The notes: generated from the letters alone by a model not told the origin. Positions 41,100-51,090 are shown, counted from the stretch's first letter. The stretch: 64,000 nucleotides of DNA from Stella humosa (GCF_006738645.1 NZ_AP019700.1:2244001-2308000), one strand, 5' to 3'. Numbers and translations are program-made.

Positions 41100-44000
41100 C
41101 TATCCTGGCCTTCGGTCGAGTGCCTCGCGGACTTTGGCGGCCAGTTCCTGGCGGCGATACGGCTTCAGCAACAGAAGGGTTCCGGGATTGAGGCGTCCAT
41201 GATGGACGATGGCCGCCTCTGAATAGCCGGAGCTGAACAGAATACGGATGTCGGGCCGCAGAATCCGGGCGGCATCGGCCAGTTCGCGCCCATCCATGCC
41301 ACCCGGCATGATGACGTCGGTCAGCAGCAGGTCGATGTCGGTCACGGTTTCCAGGATGGCGACCGCCTGTGGCCCGTTCTCGGCCGCGATCACGTCATAC
41401 CCAAGCGCCGTGAGTTGGTCTGCCAAATGCCGGCGAACCATGGGATCGTCCTCGGCCAGGAGAATATGCTCGTGCCCGCCGACAATGACTTTCTGCGTGG
41501 GCAACACCAGAACTGGCGGATCCACTGACAAGGCCCGCTGGAAGTACAGCTTCACGGACGTTCCTTGTCCTGGCTCCGAGTAGAGGACCGCGTGGCCGCC
41601 CGATTGCTTCAGAAAACCATAGACCATGCTGAGGCCGAGGCCACTGCCCTTGCCGACTTCCTTGGTCGTGAAGAATGGCTCGAAGGCGCGCAGGGCGATG
41701 TCCGGCGGCATGCCGGTGCCGGTGTCGGAAACGGACACCATGACGTAATCCCCGCCCACGATATCGCCATGCATGTGGACGTAGGCGGCGTCGAGCACGA
41801 GGTTGCAGGTCTCGATGGTCAGGCGCCCGCCGGCCGGCATGGCATCCCGCGCGTTGATGGCGAGGTTCAGCAGCGCGACCTCGAACTGGCCGGGGTCGAT
41901 TTCGGTCGGCCAGAGCTGCTTGCCGCAGGCGATCTGGATGTCGATGTTCTCGGTCAGGGTCCGGCCCAGCAGATCGTCCATGCCGGCTACCAGTGCGTTC
42001 AGGTCGACGAGCTTGGGATCAAGCGACTGGCGGCGGGCGAAGGACAGAAGCCGGCTGGTCAGCTCGGCACCACGCTCGGTCGCCTTCACGGCCGTATCGG
42101 CCAGGGCGCGCAGCGATTGTTGGCCCGCCAGCTGCTCGCTCAGGAGCTCGGTGTTGCCCAGAATAACGGTCAGCAGGTTGTTGAAGTCATGGGCGATCCC
42201 GCCCGTCAGCTGACCCACCGCTTCCAGCTTCTGCGCCTGGCGGAGCTGATCATCCAGCCGCCGGCGTTCCGTCACGTCGATCATGCTGCCGACCATTCGC
42301 ACGGCCTGGCCGGCCGCGCCCCGGATGATGAAGCCGCGATCAATGACGGTGGCATAGTGGCCGTCGGCATGGCGAAAGCGGTATTCGTCCGTCCAGCTCT
42401 CTCCGGTTTCCTGCAAGGTTGCATTCAGGCGATCGATGACACGACCGCGGTCTTCGGGATGGATGCGACCTGTCCAGGATTCCAAGCCCGGCTCGATATC
42501 GTCAGGCTCGTAGCCGAACAAGACCTTCACGTTGTCGTTCCACCAGTTGCTGCCCGTCTCCAGGTTCCAATCCCAGACCACATCATTGGTCACCTTCGAC
42601 AGCAGCCGGAATCGCTCGTCGCTGATGCGGATGGATTCCTCCGATCGCTTGCGATCGGTGATGTCGCGCTCGACCGATACCCAGTGCGTCCATGATCCCG
42701 ACGGATCGGCGAGCGGCACGATGTCCAGTTCCAGCCAGAATTCCTCGCCGTTCTTGGCGTAGTTGACGAGCTGGCCTCGGTACGGTTGGCCCTGAGCCAG
42801 GGCGGCGCGGATCCGACCAAGCTCGTGCCGGTCGGTTCTCGCCCCCTGGAGGAATCTCGGTGTGCGGCCGATCGCCTCCTCGCGCGTGTATCCCGTGCGC
42901 CGGACGAAGGCATCGTTCACATAGACGATCTTCGGTCCCGCCGGCTCATCGATCGCATCGGCCGCCGTGATCAGGAGGATGTCGTTCTGGCGGGAGACCG
43001 CGGCCTCCAGCAGCCGCAGCTGTTCCTGCTGGGCGCGTGACCGGGTGATATCCCTGAAGTAGACGGCGATACCATTGGTGGACGGGTAGGCGTTGACGTC
43101 GAGCCATTTCGCCGTGGGTGCGTAGAAGGTGACGAAGCGGGTGGCCGTTCGGCTATCAACTACCTTCCTGCACTCGGCCTCGAAGCTGGATCGCGCCGCC
43201 TCGCCGAGGGCTTCCCACGCAGGCCTGCCCAGCAGGCGCAATCGCTCTGACCCAAGCAGGCTTTCCGCCTGACTGTTCACAAAGGTGAAGTGCCACTCGG
43301 CGTCGAGCGTGATGAAGGCGTCGGATATGTTCTCAAGCGTTTCCTGCAGGCGCCGCGAAAGATCGGCGGACCGCTCCCTCGTGGCTTCCAGTTCCGTCAT
43401 GTCCTGGAAGGCGCCGTGGATTGCCTTCAGGCTGCCGTCGGGCAAGTATTCGGGCTCGCCGATTGCCCGGACCCATTTCACCGTCCCCACCGCGGTGACG
43501 ATCTGCCAGACCTCGTCGAAGGGCTTCCTGTGGTCGATGCATTCGCCGACCGTGGCACGCACCCGATCACGGTATTCCGGGCGGTAAAATGCGACCGCCT
43601 CATCGACGGAAAGCGTGCGGATATCGGCGGCGTCATGGATCGCGGCGGTTTCCTCTGACCACTCCACCTGCCACCGCGCGAGGTCGAGCCGCCAGCCGCC
43701 CAGCTTCCCGGTCCTGCCGGCGATCTTCACGAGGTTGGTTGCCTCGGACAGGCGTTCGGCCGCCGCAACCTGGTCGCTGATATCCTGGACCACGCCTGTC
43801 AGGATCGGTCCCACGGACGATTGGGTTCGCTCCCCCAAGCCTTTGACGGTGATGACCTTGCCGTCCCGGCGAGAGATCCGGTGGCGAAAGTCGAAGTACC
43901 GCTCGGTCGACTGGGCAAAGGCTTCGAATTGCGCCAGCACCATCGCCCGGTCGTCGGGATGGACAACGCCGATATAGCTGTCGAACCGGTGGCCGAAGTG

Positions 44001-44540
44001 ATCGGCGGCGATGCCGTACATCTCGTAGAGGTTCTCGGACCAGGAGAGTGCGCCGCTCTCCAGGTTCATCTTCCATATTCCAATGCCCAGCAGGCGTTGC
44101 GCCGTCCGCATGGTCGCCTGCTGTTCCAGCAGCGTCGCGCGGTCCTTTTCCAGCTCGAGCAGACGCGTGACGTCCATGGTTGAGACCAGGCGCGAGGGCT
44201 GTCCCTGATAGGTGACCGGCTGCGAGCGGATCGCTGCCTGAATGACCTTTCCGGACTTCAAGCGATGGCGCCAGATGCCGGATTCTCTCAGTCCGGTCAG
44301 GCCCGCATCGATCCACAGCCGCAGGGCAGGCGCATCTTCCTCCGGTCGGATGTCGGCAATGGTCATCGCCAAGAACTCATCCCTCGAATAGCCGTAGCGC
44401 GCTGTCGCGGCGGCGTTCACGTCGAGGAAACGCAGCGTGTCGATGCTGTAGATCCACATCGGGTCGGGATGCTGATCGAAGAATATGTCCGGAGCATATT
44501 TCATGGTTGAGACACTGGAATCGCGCGGTTCCGTTGTCAT
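41100..44540 (-). CDS. multi-PAS hybrid histidine kinase with receiver domain
   Basis: 1146 residues, no clear membrane segment, so probably cytoplasmic. Six PAS/PAC units run from residue ~15 to ~760, several with the HPDDR motif. The fifth (GRTPRFLQGARTD) has the layout of a LOV domain, but the photo-active cysteine position is proline, so it is not a flavin photosensor of the classical type. The HisKA helix has GGIAHDFNNLL with His near 784; the ATPase part has NLAINARDAM and GTGLGLSMVYGF. A receiver domain follows with Asp near 1075 (LLTDVIMPGGMDG). Divergent from the EAL regulator, its probable partner. Confidence 0.93.
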   Translation of the reverse strand: MTTEPRDSSVSTMKYAPDIFFDQHPDPMWIYSIDTLRFLDVNAAATARYGYSRDEFLAMTIADIRPEEDAPALRLWIDAGLTGLRESGIWRHRLKSGKVIQAAIRSQPVTYQGQPSRLVSTMDVTRLLELEKDRATLLEQQATMRTAQRLLGIGIWKMNLESGALSWSENLYEMYGIAADHFGHRFDSYIGVVHPDDRAMVLAQFEAFAQSTERYFDFRHRISRRDGKVITVKGLGERTQSSVGPILTGVVQDISDQVAAAERLSEATNLVKIAGRTGKLGGWRLDLARWQVEWSEETAAIHDAADIRTLSVDEAVAFYRPEYRDRVRATVGECIDHRKPFDEVWQIVTAVGTVKWVRAIGEPEYLPDGSLKAIHGAFQDMTELEATRERSADLSRRLQETLENISDAFITLDAEWHFTFVNSQAESLLGSERLRLLGRPAWEALGEAARSSFEAECRKVVDSRTATRFVTFYAPTAKWLDVNAYPSTNGIAVYFRDITRSRAQQEQLRLLEAAVSRQNDILLITAADAIDEPAGPKIVYVNDAFVRRTGYTREEAIGRTPRFLQGARTDRHELGRIRAALAQGQPYRGQLVNYAKNGEEFWLELDIVPLADPSGSWTHWVSVERDITDRKRSEESIRISDERFRLLSKVTNDVVWDWNLETGSNWWNDNVKVLFGYEPDDIEPGLESWTGRIHPEDRGRVIDRLNATLQETGESWTDEYRFRHADGHYATVIDRGFIIRGAAGQAVRMVGSMIDVTERRRLDDQLRQAQKLEAVGQLTGGIAHDFNNLLTVILGNTELLSEQLAGQQSLRALADTAVKATERGAELTSRLLSFARRQSLDPKLVDLNALVAGMDDLLGRTLTENIDIQIACGKQLWPTEIDPGQFEVALLNLAINARDAMPAGGRLTIETCNLVLDAAYVHMHGDIVGGDYVMVSVSDTGTGMPPDIALRAFEPFFTTKEVGKGSGLGLSMVYGFLKQSGGHAVLYSEPGQGTSVKLYFQRALSVDPPVLVLPTQKVIVGGHEHILLAEDDPMVRRHLADQLTALGYDVIAAENGPQAVAILETVTDIDLLLTDVIMPGGMDGRELADAARILRPDIRILFSSGYSEAAIVHHGRLNPGTLLLLKPYRRQELAAKVREALDRRPG

Positions 44541-44797
44541 TTTAAGGTCGCGATCCTGTTCGGCAGAAGCGGAGCATCGGATATTTTGCGCGATGATCGG
44601 AATAATCGCAAGTTGGCAAACCCGGCATAGAGCAACCCAGCTCGGGAAGCAGGAGAGCGACTGATAATCTATTTCAACAATATATCTCTTGTACTGCGAC
44701 GCGGCATCGCTTCTTCTAGGCTGTCAAATGACGCTCTGTGGTCGAAACGTCCGTAAGCGGCGTTGCGGGCCAGGGAGCGCGTGGGGGCGGGCAAGAC

Positions 44798-45982
44798 ATG
44801 GCTACGAAGGGGAATGCACGGCGGCTGCTGATCCTGGACGATGAGGCCGCCGTCGGCGAGATCATCGCGATGATCGCGGGCGGCATGGGCTTCGATGTCC
44901 GCACGGCCACCACGTCCGCGGAGTTCTTCCGGCAGGAATCCAGCTGGCATCCCACGCACATCGCGCTCGATCTCGTCATGCCGACGGTGGACGGCATGGA
45001 GGTCCTGGCCGAGATGGCCAGGCGCGGCACCACTGCTGCCATCATCATCGTCAGCGGTGCGGGATCGCGCGCGCTCCGGGCGGCAGAGCAGACTTCGGTC
45101 GCACAGGGCCTGAACGTGTTGGGCGCCGTACCCAAGCCATTCCGGGCCTCGAAGCTGCGCGAACTATTGTCCTCCGAACGTCCGGTCAGGCAGGACCCGC
45201 CGTCGCCGACTGTGCCGGCCGTGGAAGACCTGCAGGATGCCATCGACAGGCAGGCCCTCACGGTCGTCTTCCAACCCAGGATCCGCTGCACCGACAACCA
45301 TCTGGTCGGGGTCGAGGTGCTGGCCCGCTGGAACTATCCCGGACGCGGCGCGATCGGTCCTAGCGCCTTCATCCCCATCGCTGAGGACGCCGGGCTGATC
45401 GTCCAGCTGACGACCCAGGTCATCGACATGGGGCTGGAATGGCTGGCGCGACGACGCCCAGAGCAGCACCTCCAGATGTCAGTCAACTTTTCGACGGCCT
45501 CTCTCACCGATCGCGGTTTCCCGGAGGTTGTCGAAAACCTTGCGCGCACGCGGGGCATCGAGCCTCATCGGCTGATCCTCGAGGTGAGCGATCGGGCGGT
45601 GATGGCCGACCCAATGGTCAGCCTGAATGTCCTGGCGCGCCTCCGCGACAAGGGTTTCGGACTGTCCATCGACGATTTCGGCAGCGGCAACGCGTCGCTC
45701 GAGCAGCTGGCCCGCATGCCGTTCTCGGACATGAAGATCGATTCGGCCTTCGTTCACGATGCATCGCGTGCCGGGGTGGCGCGCAAGGTCGTCCGCGCGA
45801 TCGTGGCGCTTGGTCATAGTCAGGACATGACCGTTACGGCCGAGGGCGTCGAGGACCACGAAGCCCTTCGCTTCTTGAAAGATATCGGCTGCGATTTCGC
45901 GCAAGGTTACCTGATCGGTCGGCCGATGAGCGCCGAACGAATCTCCGCCTGGATGGACGCGCGCGCGTTCGCCGAAGGATAG
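44798..45982 (+). CDS. REC-EAL response regulator (c-di-GMP phosphodiesterase)
   Basis: 394 residues from the ATG at 44798; the frame opens 20 codons earlier with a GTG. The receiver domain has the DDE acidic cluster, phospho-acceptor Asp in ALDLVMPTVDG and the PKPF lysine. The EAL domain starts with EVLARWNYPGRG (EVL in place of EAL), keeps NFS, DDFGSGNASLEQL, KIDSAFV and AEGVEDHEAL, and replaces EITET by EVSDRA. It is the divergent neighbour of the hybrid kinase and lies just upstream of the Flp pilin gene, so it probably tunes c-di-GMP for the pilus. Confidence 0.9.
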   Translation: MATKGNARRLLILDDEAAVGEIIAMIAGGMGFDVRTATTSAEFFRQESSWHPTHIALDLVMPTVDGMEVLAEMARRGTTAAIIIVSGAGSRALRAAEQTSVAQGLNVLGAVPKPFRASKLRELLSSERPVRQDPPSPTVPAVEDLQDAIDRQALTVVFQPRIRCTDNHLVGVEVLARWNYPGRGAIGPSAFIPIAEDAGLIVQLTTQVIDMGLEWLARRRPEQHLQMSVNFSTASLTDRGFPEVVENLARTRGIEPHRLILEVSDRAVMADPMVSLNVLARLRDKGFGLSIDDFGSGNASLEQLARMPFSDMKIDSAFVHDASRAGVARKVVRAIVALGHSQDMTVTAEGVEDHEALRFLKDIGCDFAQGYLIGRPMSAERISAWMDARAFAEG

Positions 45983-46399
45983 GGGCGGCCAGGCGCATCG
46001 CGCCCGCATTGCCCGATATCTCCCGTCACGCTTCCTTAGCGCCGGCACGGGCGCCGGGTTTCCGCTGCCAGAATGGCCGGCAACGGCACATGGAGATATG
46101 TGCGTGCGACGCGTGTGCCTGCGGCCCCTATCGCAGGCTGGGCGTCTCCAGAATGCTTATAAACACCAATTTGAACGGAATTCGGTGTGATCATAAGTGA
46201 TTGAATTAACTGTAATTCTATTCAATTTCGAGGGCATTCGTTCATAGCGGCCTTATAGCCATCATGGTGCTTTACGGGGTCAGGGGCGGGGGGTACCTCT
46301 TTGTGCGTGAGGCGGCAATTCTACTTATACGGGATGCCGCGATCCTCACCCCGCAGTTTAAATGGCAAACGGACCACGTATCCGAGAATGGAGTTTCCG
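45983..46399 (+). promoter_or_regulatory. intergenic region before flp, AT-rich
   Basis: 417 bp without a gene. The stretch 46140-46260 is AT-rich in an otherwise GC-rich window. GAATTA (46203) and TAATTC (46213) form an inverted repeat with a four-base gap, framed by ATTGAAT and ATTCAAT. It is the likely control region of the Flp pilin. No consensus promoter boxes were convincing. Confidence 0.4.
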
Positions 46400-46594
46400 A
46401 TGCTTTGCGCACTGAATGAAGGCATGCAGTGGGTCGTTTCCGCCGGTCGTGCGCTGCGTCGCGACGAGCGCGGCGTCACTGCCCTGGAATATGGCGTGAT
46501 CGCCGCTGTGGTGATCGTCGTCGGGCTGGCGACCGTCTCGACCATCGGCACGCAGCTGGCCGCCGTCTTCACCAGCATCAGCGGCGCCCTTTGA
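46400..46594 (+). CDS. flp: Flp family type IVb pilin
   Basis: 64 residues; the ATG at 46400 has GGAG nine bases before it. RRDERGVTALEYGVIAAVVIVVGLA is the class IVb prepilin signature (landmarks: cleavage after the RG, then VTALEY with Glu at +5 and Tyr at +6, and the hydrophobic assembly helix). The mature pilin would be about 43 residues, the major subunit of the Flp/Tad pilus. A strong terminator separates it from cpaA, allowing much higher pilin expression than the machinery. Confidence 0.93.
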   Translation: MLCALNEGMQWVVSAGRALRRDERGVTALEYGVIAAVVIVVGLATVSTIGTQLAAVFTSISGAL

Positions 46595-46632
46595 AGCATC
46601 TGCCGGCCGCCGCAGTCCGGCGGCGAGGCGGC

Positions 46633-46667
46633 ACGGCGGGGTCGCAGATCGCGGCCCCGCCGTTTTC
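46633..46667 (+). terminator. Rho-independent terminator after flp
   Basis: ACGGCGGGG pairs with CCCCGCCGT around a 13-base loop, followed by TTTT. It sits 38 bases after the pilin stop and 35 before cpaA. Confidence 0.75.
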
Positions 46668-46701
46668 ATTTGGTGCATAGGGGTTTCTGTAGGCCGGGCG
46701 C

Positions 46702-47220
46702 ATGTCTGCGACATTCCTGATCTCCATTCTGATCGCGGCGCTCATGGTCGGCGCGGCCCTGCGCGACCTCCTGGTTCGTCGCATCCCCAACGGCCTGTCG
46801 GTCGGCGTGGCCCTGTCCGGGCTGACGCTGCGGATGCTGGACGGGCCGATGGCCGCCCTCTCCAGCCTGGCGGCCGCCGGCCTCCTGTTCATCGTCCTGT
46901 TCATCGCCTTCGCCCGCGGCGTGCTCGGCGGCGGCGACGTCAAGCTGGCCACGGCGATGGCCCTGGGCCTGCCGCCGGAGGGGGTCTGGCTGATGGTCGT
47001 CGCCACGGCCCTGGCGGGCGGCGTGCTGTCGCTGGTCTACCTGCTGCTGCGGTGGCAGGCGCGGCGACACGCCCCTTTCCCGTCGGGCTCGAGACACCTG
47101 ATCGGCCGCTTCCTGGCCGTCGAGGGCCGGCGCCTGCGCCGCCGCGGTCCCTTGCCCTATGGCGTCGCCATCGCGGCCGGATCGATATTCACGCTGGCAA
47201 GCCTTCCGGCGGTGGGCTGA
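46702..47220 (+). CDS. cpaA: Flp prepilin peptidase (CpaA/TadV)
   Basis: 172 residues, with about five hydrophobic segments and the two aspartates of the type IV prepilin peptidase family: LRDLLVRRIPN after the first segment and GGGDVKLATA. It is a short TadV-type enzyme without the methylase half. It cleaves the Flp leader at the inner membrane. The C-terminus is basic, then hydrophobic. cpaB starts three bases after its stop. Confidence 0.93.
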   Translation: MSATFLISILIAALMVGAALRDLLVRRIPNGLSVGVALSGLTLRMLDGPMAALSSLAAAGLLFIVLFIAFARGVLGGGDVKLATAMALGLPPEGVWLMVVATALAGGVLSLVYLLLRWQARRHAPFPSGSRHLIGRFLAVEGRRLRRRGPLPYGVAIAAGSIFTLASLPAVG

Positions 47221-47223
47221 ACG

Positions 47224-48096
47224 ATGGCCATTCGCTCCCTCCTGATCGCGCTGATCGTGCTGGCCGCCAGCGGCCTCTCCATCATCGCGATGCAGATGCT
47301 GCTGCCGCAGTACCGCGCCCGCGGCACGTCCGCCCAGGTCGCCGCCGTGGAGATGTCGCGACCGGCATTGGTGCGGACTCTTGTCGTCACGAAGTCGATC
47401 GCCCCCGGATCCCTGCTGCGGTCCGAGGACCTGTCGGTGCGCGAGGTTCCCGCGACGGACGGGACTGCGCGCCTGCTGCGGGATACGCCGGAGGTACGGG
47501 CCGAGCTCGCGGGCGCCCTGGTCCGTCGCTACCTGGAACCTGGCGAGCCGCTCGGCCCCGATGACGTCCTGCGTCCGCGCGATCGCGGGTTCCTGGCAGC
47601 GGTCCTGCGGCCCAACATGCGGGCGGCCACCGTCGGGGTCGATGCGGTCTCGGGTACTGCGGGCCTGATCTGGCCGGGCGACCGGGTGGACGTGCTGCTG
47701 ACCCAGACACTTGGCGAGAACGTCGCCAGCCTGTCGCGGCGCGTCGTCGGCGAGACGGTCCTGAACGATGTCCGCGTGATCGCGGTCGACCAGCACCTGG
47801 CCCAGGGTGCCACCGGCAACCACACCGGGCCGGACGGCAAGATCGCGCGGACGGTGACGATCGAGACCGGTGCGCAGGAGGCCGAGCGGCTTGCCGTGGC
47901 CGCCCAGCTGGGAAAACTGTCCCTGACGATCCGCGCCATGGCCGTGACCACGGAGGACCCGGCGCCGACCCGGCCGTCGATATTCGGCAGCGACGTTTCC
48001 CCGGCCCTGTCCCAGGTCGACGCGACGGAGCGTCCGGTCGGTGCCAGAATGCGGATCATCCAGGGCGACGACCGCCAGGAAGTGGTCTTCAAATGA
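47224..48096 (+). CDS. cpaB: Flp pilus assembly protein CpaB (RcpC)
   Basis: 290 residues with an N-terminal membrane anchor (SLLIALIVLAASGLSII). The SAF domain is at about 55-120 (TKSIAPGSLLRSEDLSVREVP, with the typical GEPLGPDD turn). AGLIWPGDRVDVLLTQ and the AEAERLAVAAQLGKLSLTIRA stretch are family features. It helps the secretin CpaC work in the periplasm. Its stop overlaps the cpaC start by four bases. Confidence 0.93.
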   Translation: MAIRSLLIALIVLAASGLSIIAMQMLLPQYRARGTSAQVAAVEMSRPALVRTLVVTKSIAPGSLLRSEDLSVREVPATDGTARLLRDTPEVRAELAGALVRRYLEPGEPLGPDDVLRPRDRGFLAAVLRPNMRAATVGVDAVSGTAGLIWPGDRVDVLLTQTLGENVASLSRRVVGETVLNDVRVIAVDQHLAQGATGNHTGPDGKIARTVTIETGAQEAERLAVAAQLGKLSLTIRAMAVTTEDPAPTRPSIFGSDVSPALSQVDATERPVGARMRIIQGDDRQEVVFK

Positions 48097-49556
48097 CCGG
48101 GCTCCGGCGCGGCCTGCATGTGCTTCTGCTCCTGGCGTCGCTCGCCCTGACGGGTCCCGAGACCCTGCTGGCCGCCCCGCCCGATACGCCGCATCGCAGT
48201 CGCCTGACCATGGAGGTCGGCGGCGGCCAGCTCATCACGTTGTCCAAGGCCGCCTCGACCGTCTTCGCCGCCGATCCCCGGATCGCCAGGGTCCAGGCGG
48301 CATCGCCGACCACGCTCTTCATCGCCGCCGTCGCCCCGGGGCGGACGATCGTGATTGCGACCAGTGCCGACGGGGCGGAGATCGCTACCTACGATGTCGT
48401 CGTCGGCGGGGCACCGCGCTCGGGCGACGGCAAGCCGGCAGCCGCGGCACCCCCGGCCGCCGCCGCGGCGCCGAAGGCCCCCAATCCGGCCGTCGTGCTC
48501 AAGGCGCTGGAGGCCGCCCTTCGCGTCGCGATACCGGGCGCCACCGGGCTTTCCCTGCAGCGGGTGCCGGGCGGCCTGTCGCTGGCGGGGGAGGTGCCGA
48601 CCGCCAACGACGCCCACCGCGCGATAACCCTCGCCCAGGGCGCGTTGGAGGAGGGGGAGAGCCTGCTGGACGATGTCCGTGTCACGGGCGCGTTGCAGGT
48701 CAACCTGCGGGTCCGCGTGGCGGAGGTGTCGCGCACCATCACCCGGGAGCTAGGCTTCAACTGGCAGGCGCTGCGCAGCGGCCGGTTCAATTTCGGGCTC
48801 CTGACCGGTACGGCGGCGGGCACGGCGATCGGGTCCGGCACCGAGGCCGGCCGCAACCTGATCGGCCTGGGCTACAAGACGAACTCGCTCGATATCAACG
48901 GCCTGATCGACGCCCTGGCCGAGGACCAGCTGATCAGCATTCTGGCCGAGCCCAACCTGACGGCGCAGAGCGGCGAAACCGCCTCGTTCCTGGCCGGCGG
49001 CGAATTTCCCGTGCCCGTCGCGGCCGATGGCGACCGCATAACGATCGAGTTCAAGCAGTTCGGCGTGTCCCTGGCGTTCGTGCCCACGATCGTCGATTCC
49101 GGCCGTATCAGCCTCAAGGTGCGTCCGGAAGTCAGTGAGTTGTCGGATGAAGGCGCCATCAGCGTGCCGGTCTCGGGCGGGGTGGTGAAGGTCCCGGCCC
49201 TGCGGGTCCGGCGGGCCGAAACCACCGTGGAGCTGGGCAGCGGCCAGTCTTTCGCCATCGCCGGGCTGCTCCAGAACGGCACGCGGATCACAAATTCCGG
49301 CCTGCCGTTCCTGTCCGAGGTGCCGGTCCTGGGTGCTCTCTTCAAGTCCGACCGGTTTCGCCAGAACGACAGCGAGCTGGTGATCATCATTACCCCCTAC
49401 ATCGTCCGCCCGGTCAGCGATCCCAAGGGGTTGAGCCTGCCGAACGATGGCTTCCGCCCGGCCAACGACATCGAGCGCATCCTCCTCCACCGGCAGATCA
49501 CTCGCGGCGGCCCGGCCCCCAAGGTACCCGGCAAGGCCGGCTTCATACTGGAGTAG
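48093..49556 (+). CDS. cpaC: Tad secretin CpaC (RcpA)
   Basis: 487 residues. A signal peptide is at the N-terminus (GLHVLLLLASLALTGPETLLAA). An N-terminal pilus-like domain follows (QLITLSKAASTVFAADPRIA, the T2SS/T3SS N-domain). The secretin core is seen in VRVAEVSRTITRELGFNWQ, LAEPNLTAQSGETASFLAGGEFPVP, KVRPEVSEL and LFKSDRFRQNDSELVIIITPYIV. It forms the outer-membrane pore for the pilus. The gene overlaps cpaB and is followed by a small lipoprotein gene. Confidence 0.95.
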   Translation: MTGLRRGLHVLLLLASLALTGPETLLAAPPDTPHRSRLTMEVGGGQLITLSKAASTVFAADPRIARVQAASPTTLFIAAVAPGRTIVIATSADGAEIATYDVVVGGAPRSGDGKPAAAAPPAAAAAPKAPNPAVVLKALEAALRVAIPGATGLSLQRVPGGLSLAGEVPTANDAHRAITLAQGALEEGESLLDDVRVTGALQVNLRVRVAEVSRTITRELGFNWQALRSGRFNFGLLTGTAAGTAIGSGTEAGRNLIGLGYKTNSLDINGLIDALAEDQLISILAEPNLTAQSGETASFLAGGEFPVPVAADGDRITIEFKQFGVSLAFVPTIVDSGRISLKVRPEVSELSDEGAISVPVSGGVVKVPALRVRRAETTVELGSGQSFAIAGLLQNGTRITNSGLPFLSEVPVLGALFKSDRFRQNDSELVIIITPYIVRPVSDPKGLSLPNDGFRPANDIERILLHRQITRGGPAPKVPGKAGFILE

Positions 49557-49561
49557 ATGGC

Positions 49562-49870
49562 ATGTCCAGGCATCGTTGCTGGAGAAGGCTGCTGCTGAGC
49601 ACGGTGGCTCTGGCGCTCGCGGGCTGTTCGGCGCCGGTCGAGCCGACCCAGCGCGAGGGGACCTGGCGGCCGATCGGGTCGAACGACACCAACCTGCGCG
49701 CCATGGTCGCCGACCCGGCGCATCTGTCGCAAGGCGCCGAGAGCAGCGGCGGCCGGGGCTGGCAGGCGTCCCAGGCAATAGGCCGGCTGCGCGACGACAA
49801 GGTGAAGTCGCTGCCCGACGTCCGCGCGTCGCGGGTCGGGCCGGCGCCGTCCACCGGCCCGGGACGCTGA
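49562..49870 (+). CDS. short CpaD-like Tad lipoprotein
   Basis: 102 residues. The signal peptide ends in LALAGCSAP, a lipobox, so the protein is likely anchored to the outer membrane. The body (TWRPIGSNDTNLRAMVADPAHLSQG, seen here as landmarks TWRPIG, NLRAMVADP and HLSQG) resembles the C-terminal part of CpaD/TadF-type pilus lipoproteins. Classical CpaD is about twice as long, so the N-terminal half is missing or this is a reduced form. Its stop overlaps the cpaE start by one base. Confidence 0.7.
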   Translation: MSRHRCWRRLLLSTVALALAGCSAPVEPTQREGTWRPIGSNDTNLRAMVADPAHLSQGAESSGGRGWQASQAIGRLRDDKVKSLPDVRASRVGPAPSTGPGR

Positions 49871-51086
49871 TGCGCCGGGACACGGCCAGGGCCGATGCCG
49901 GCGGCGACCAAAGGACGCCGGCACCGGCACGGCCGCTGGTCATCGCCTACATAACGGATGCCGAATCGGCCGATGTCCTGCGCCTGGCGATGGAGGGTCT
50001 GGGCGACGGGCTGACGGTCGAGCGAGGCGGGATCCGCAAGGCCATCAAGGACATGGCGCACGAGGCGACGCCGCAGGTGCTGATCGTCGACGTGAGCGAC
50101 GCGGACGACCCGCTGGTGGCGCTCAACGACCTGGCGAACGTATGCGAGCGCGATGTCCGCGTGCTGGTCGTAGGCGAATCGCGGGACGTGTCCTTCTACC
50201 GGGACATTGTGCGCGGCCTGGGCGTGCTGGAGTATCTGAGCAAGCCGCTGACCCGCAACAATGTCGGTCGCTACTTCCTGCCGATCGTGCAGGGGCGCAG
50301 CCCAGCGGCCGGCGAGGATATCGGCGGCCGGATCATCACCGTCTGCGGCGCGCGCGGCGGGGTGGGGGCGACGACGATAGCCGCCAACCTGGCGATCCAG
50401 CTGGTCGAGCAGACCCGTGGATATGTCTCGCTCATCGACATGCATCTCCAGTCCGGCGCCGCTGCGATCATGATGGGGTTGAAGGCATCGGCCGGGTTGC
50501 GGATCGCTCTGGAGGAACCCGACCGTGTTGACGCCCTTTTCATCGACCGCACCTCGGTCCCGGTATCGGACCGCCTACGCCTGATCGCCGCCGAGGAACC
50601 CTTCGAGTCGACGCCGAGGCCAACGACCGAGGGGGTAACCCGGCTGATGGCCGAACTGCGCCGCCGGTCCAACTACGTCGTCGTCGATATGCCGACACCG
50701 GCCGACCCGGCGATCCGCGCAATCTACGGCCTGGCCCACACGCGCTTGGTCGTGATGAACCCGGAGATCGTCTCGATCCGCGACGCCGGCCGGCTCCGGG
50801 TCATGCTGGCGGCCATGCCCGACACTAACCCGCCGCTCCTGGTGCTCAACCGGGCGGGCAGCCGGCACGCCATCCCGACCAACCTCGTCAACAACGCGCT
50901 GCCCGCGAAGGTGGACTTCGAGATACCCGACATCCCAAACGACATGATCGTGGCCGCCAATCTCGGCATCCCGGCGGTGAAGCGCAGCCGCGCCTTCCGG
51001 GCTTCCATGCTGGGGCTGGCGGGCGAGATTTCCGGCGTCCGCGTCGACAAGGCGCGGACAGGCTGGTTCCGACGGGCGATCAGCCG

Positions 51087-51090
<4 letters not shown>
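49870..51090 (+). CDS. cpaE: CpaE/TadZ family pilus localisation ATPase
   Basis: 406 residues from the ATG overlapping the lipoprotein stop; the longer open frame runs upstream through other genes. Residues ~20-145 form a receiver-like domain without a typical phospho-site (LIVDVSDADDPL). The ParA/MinD-like half starts near 150: GARGGVGATTIAANLAI (Walker A-like deviant loop with Arg for Lys), SLIDMHLQSGAAAIMM and VVVDMPTPADPAI. It positions the pilus machine at a cell pole or site. The stop overlaps cpaF by four bases. Confidence 0.9.

Noticed and set aside
46301-46399. N-terminal extension of the Flp pilin
   Set aside because: The open frame runs 33 codons upstream, but Flp prepilins have short leaders and the ribosome site belongs to the ATG at 46400.
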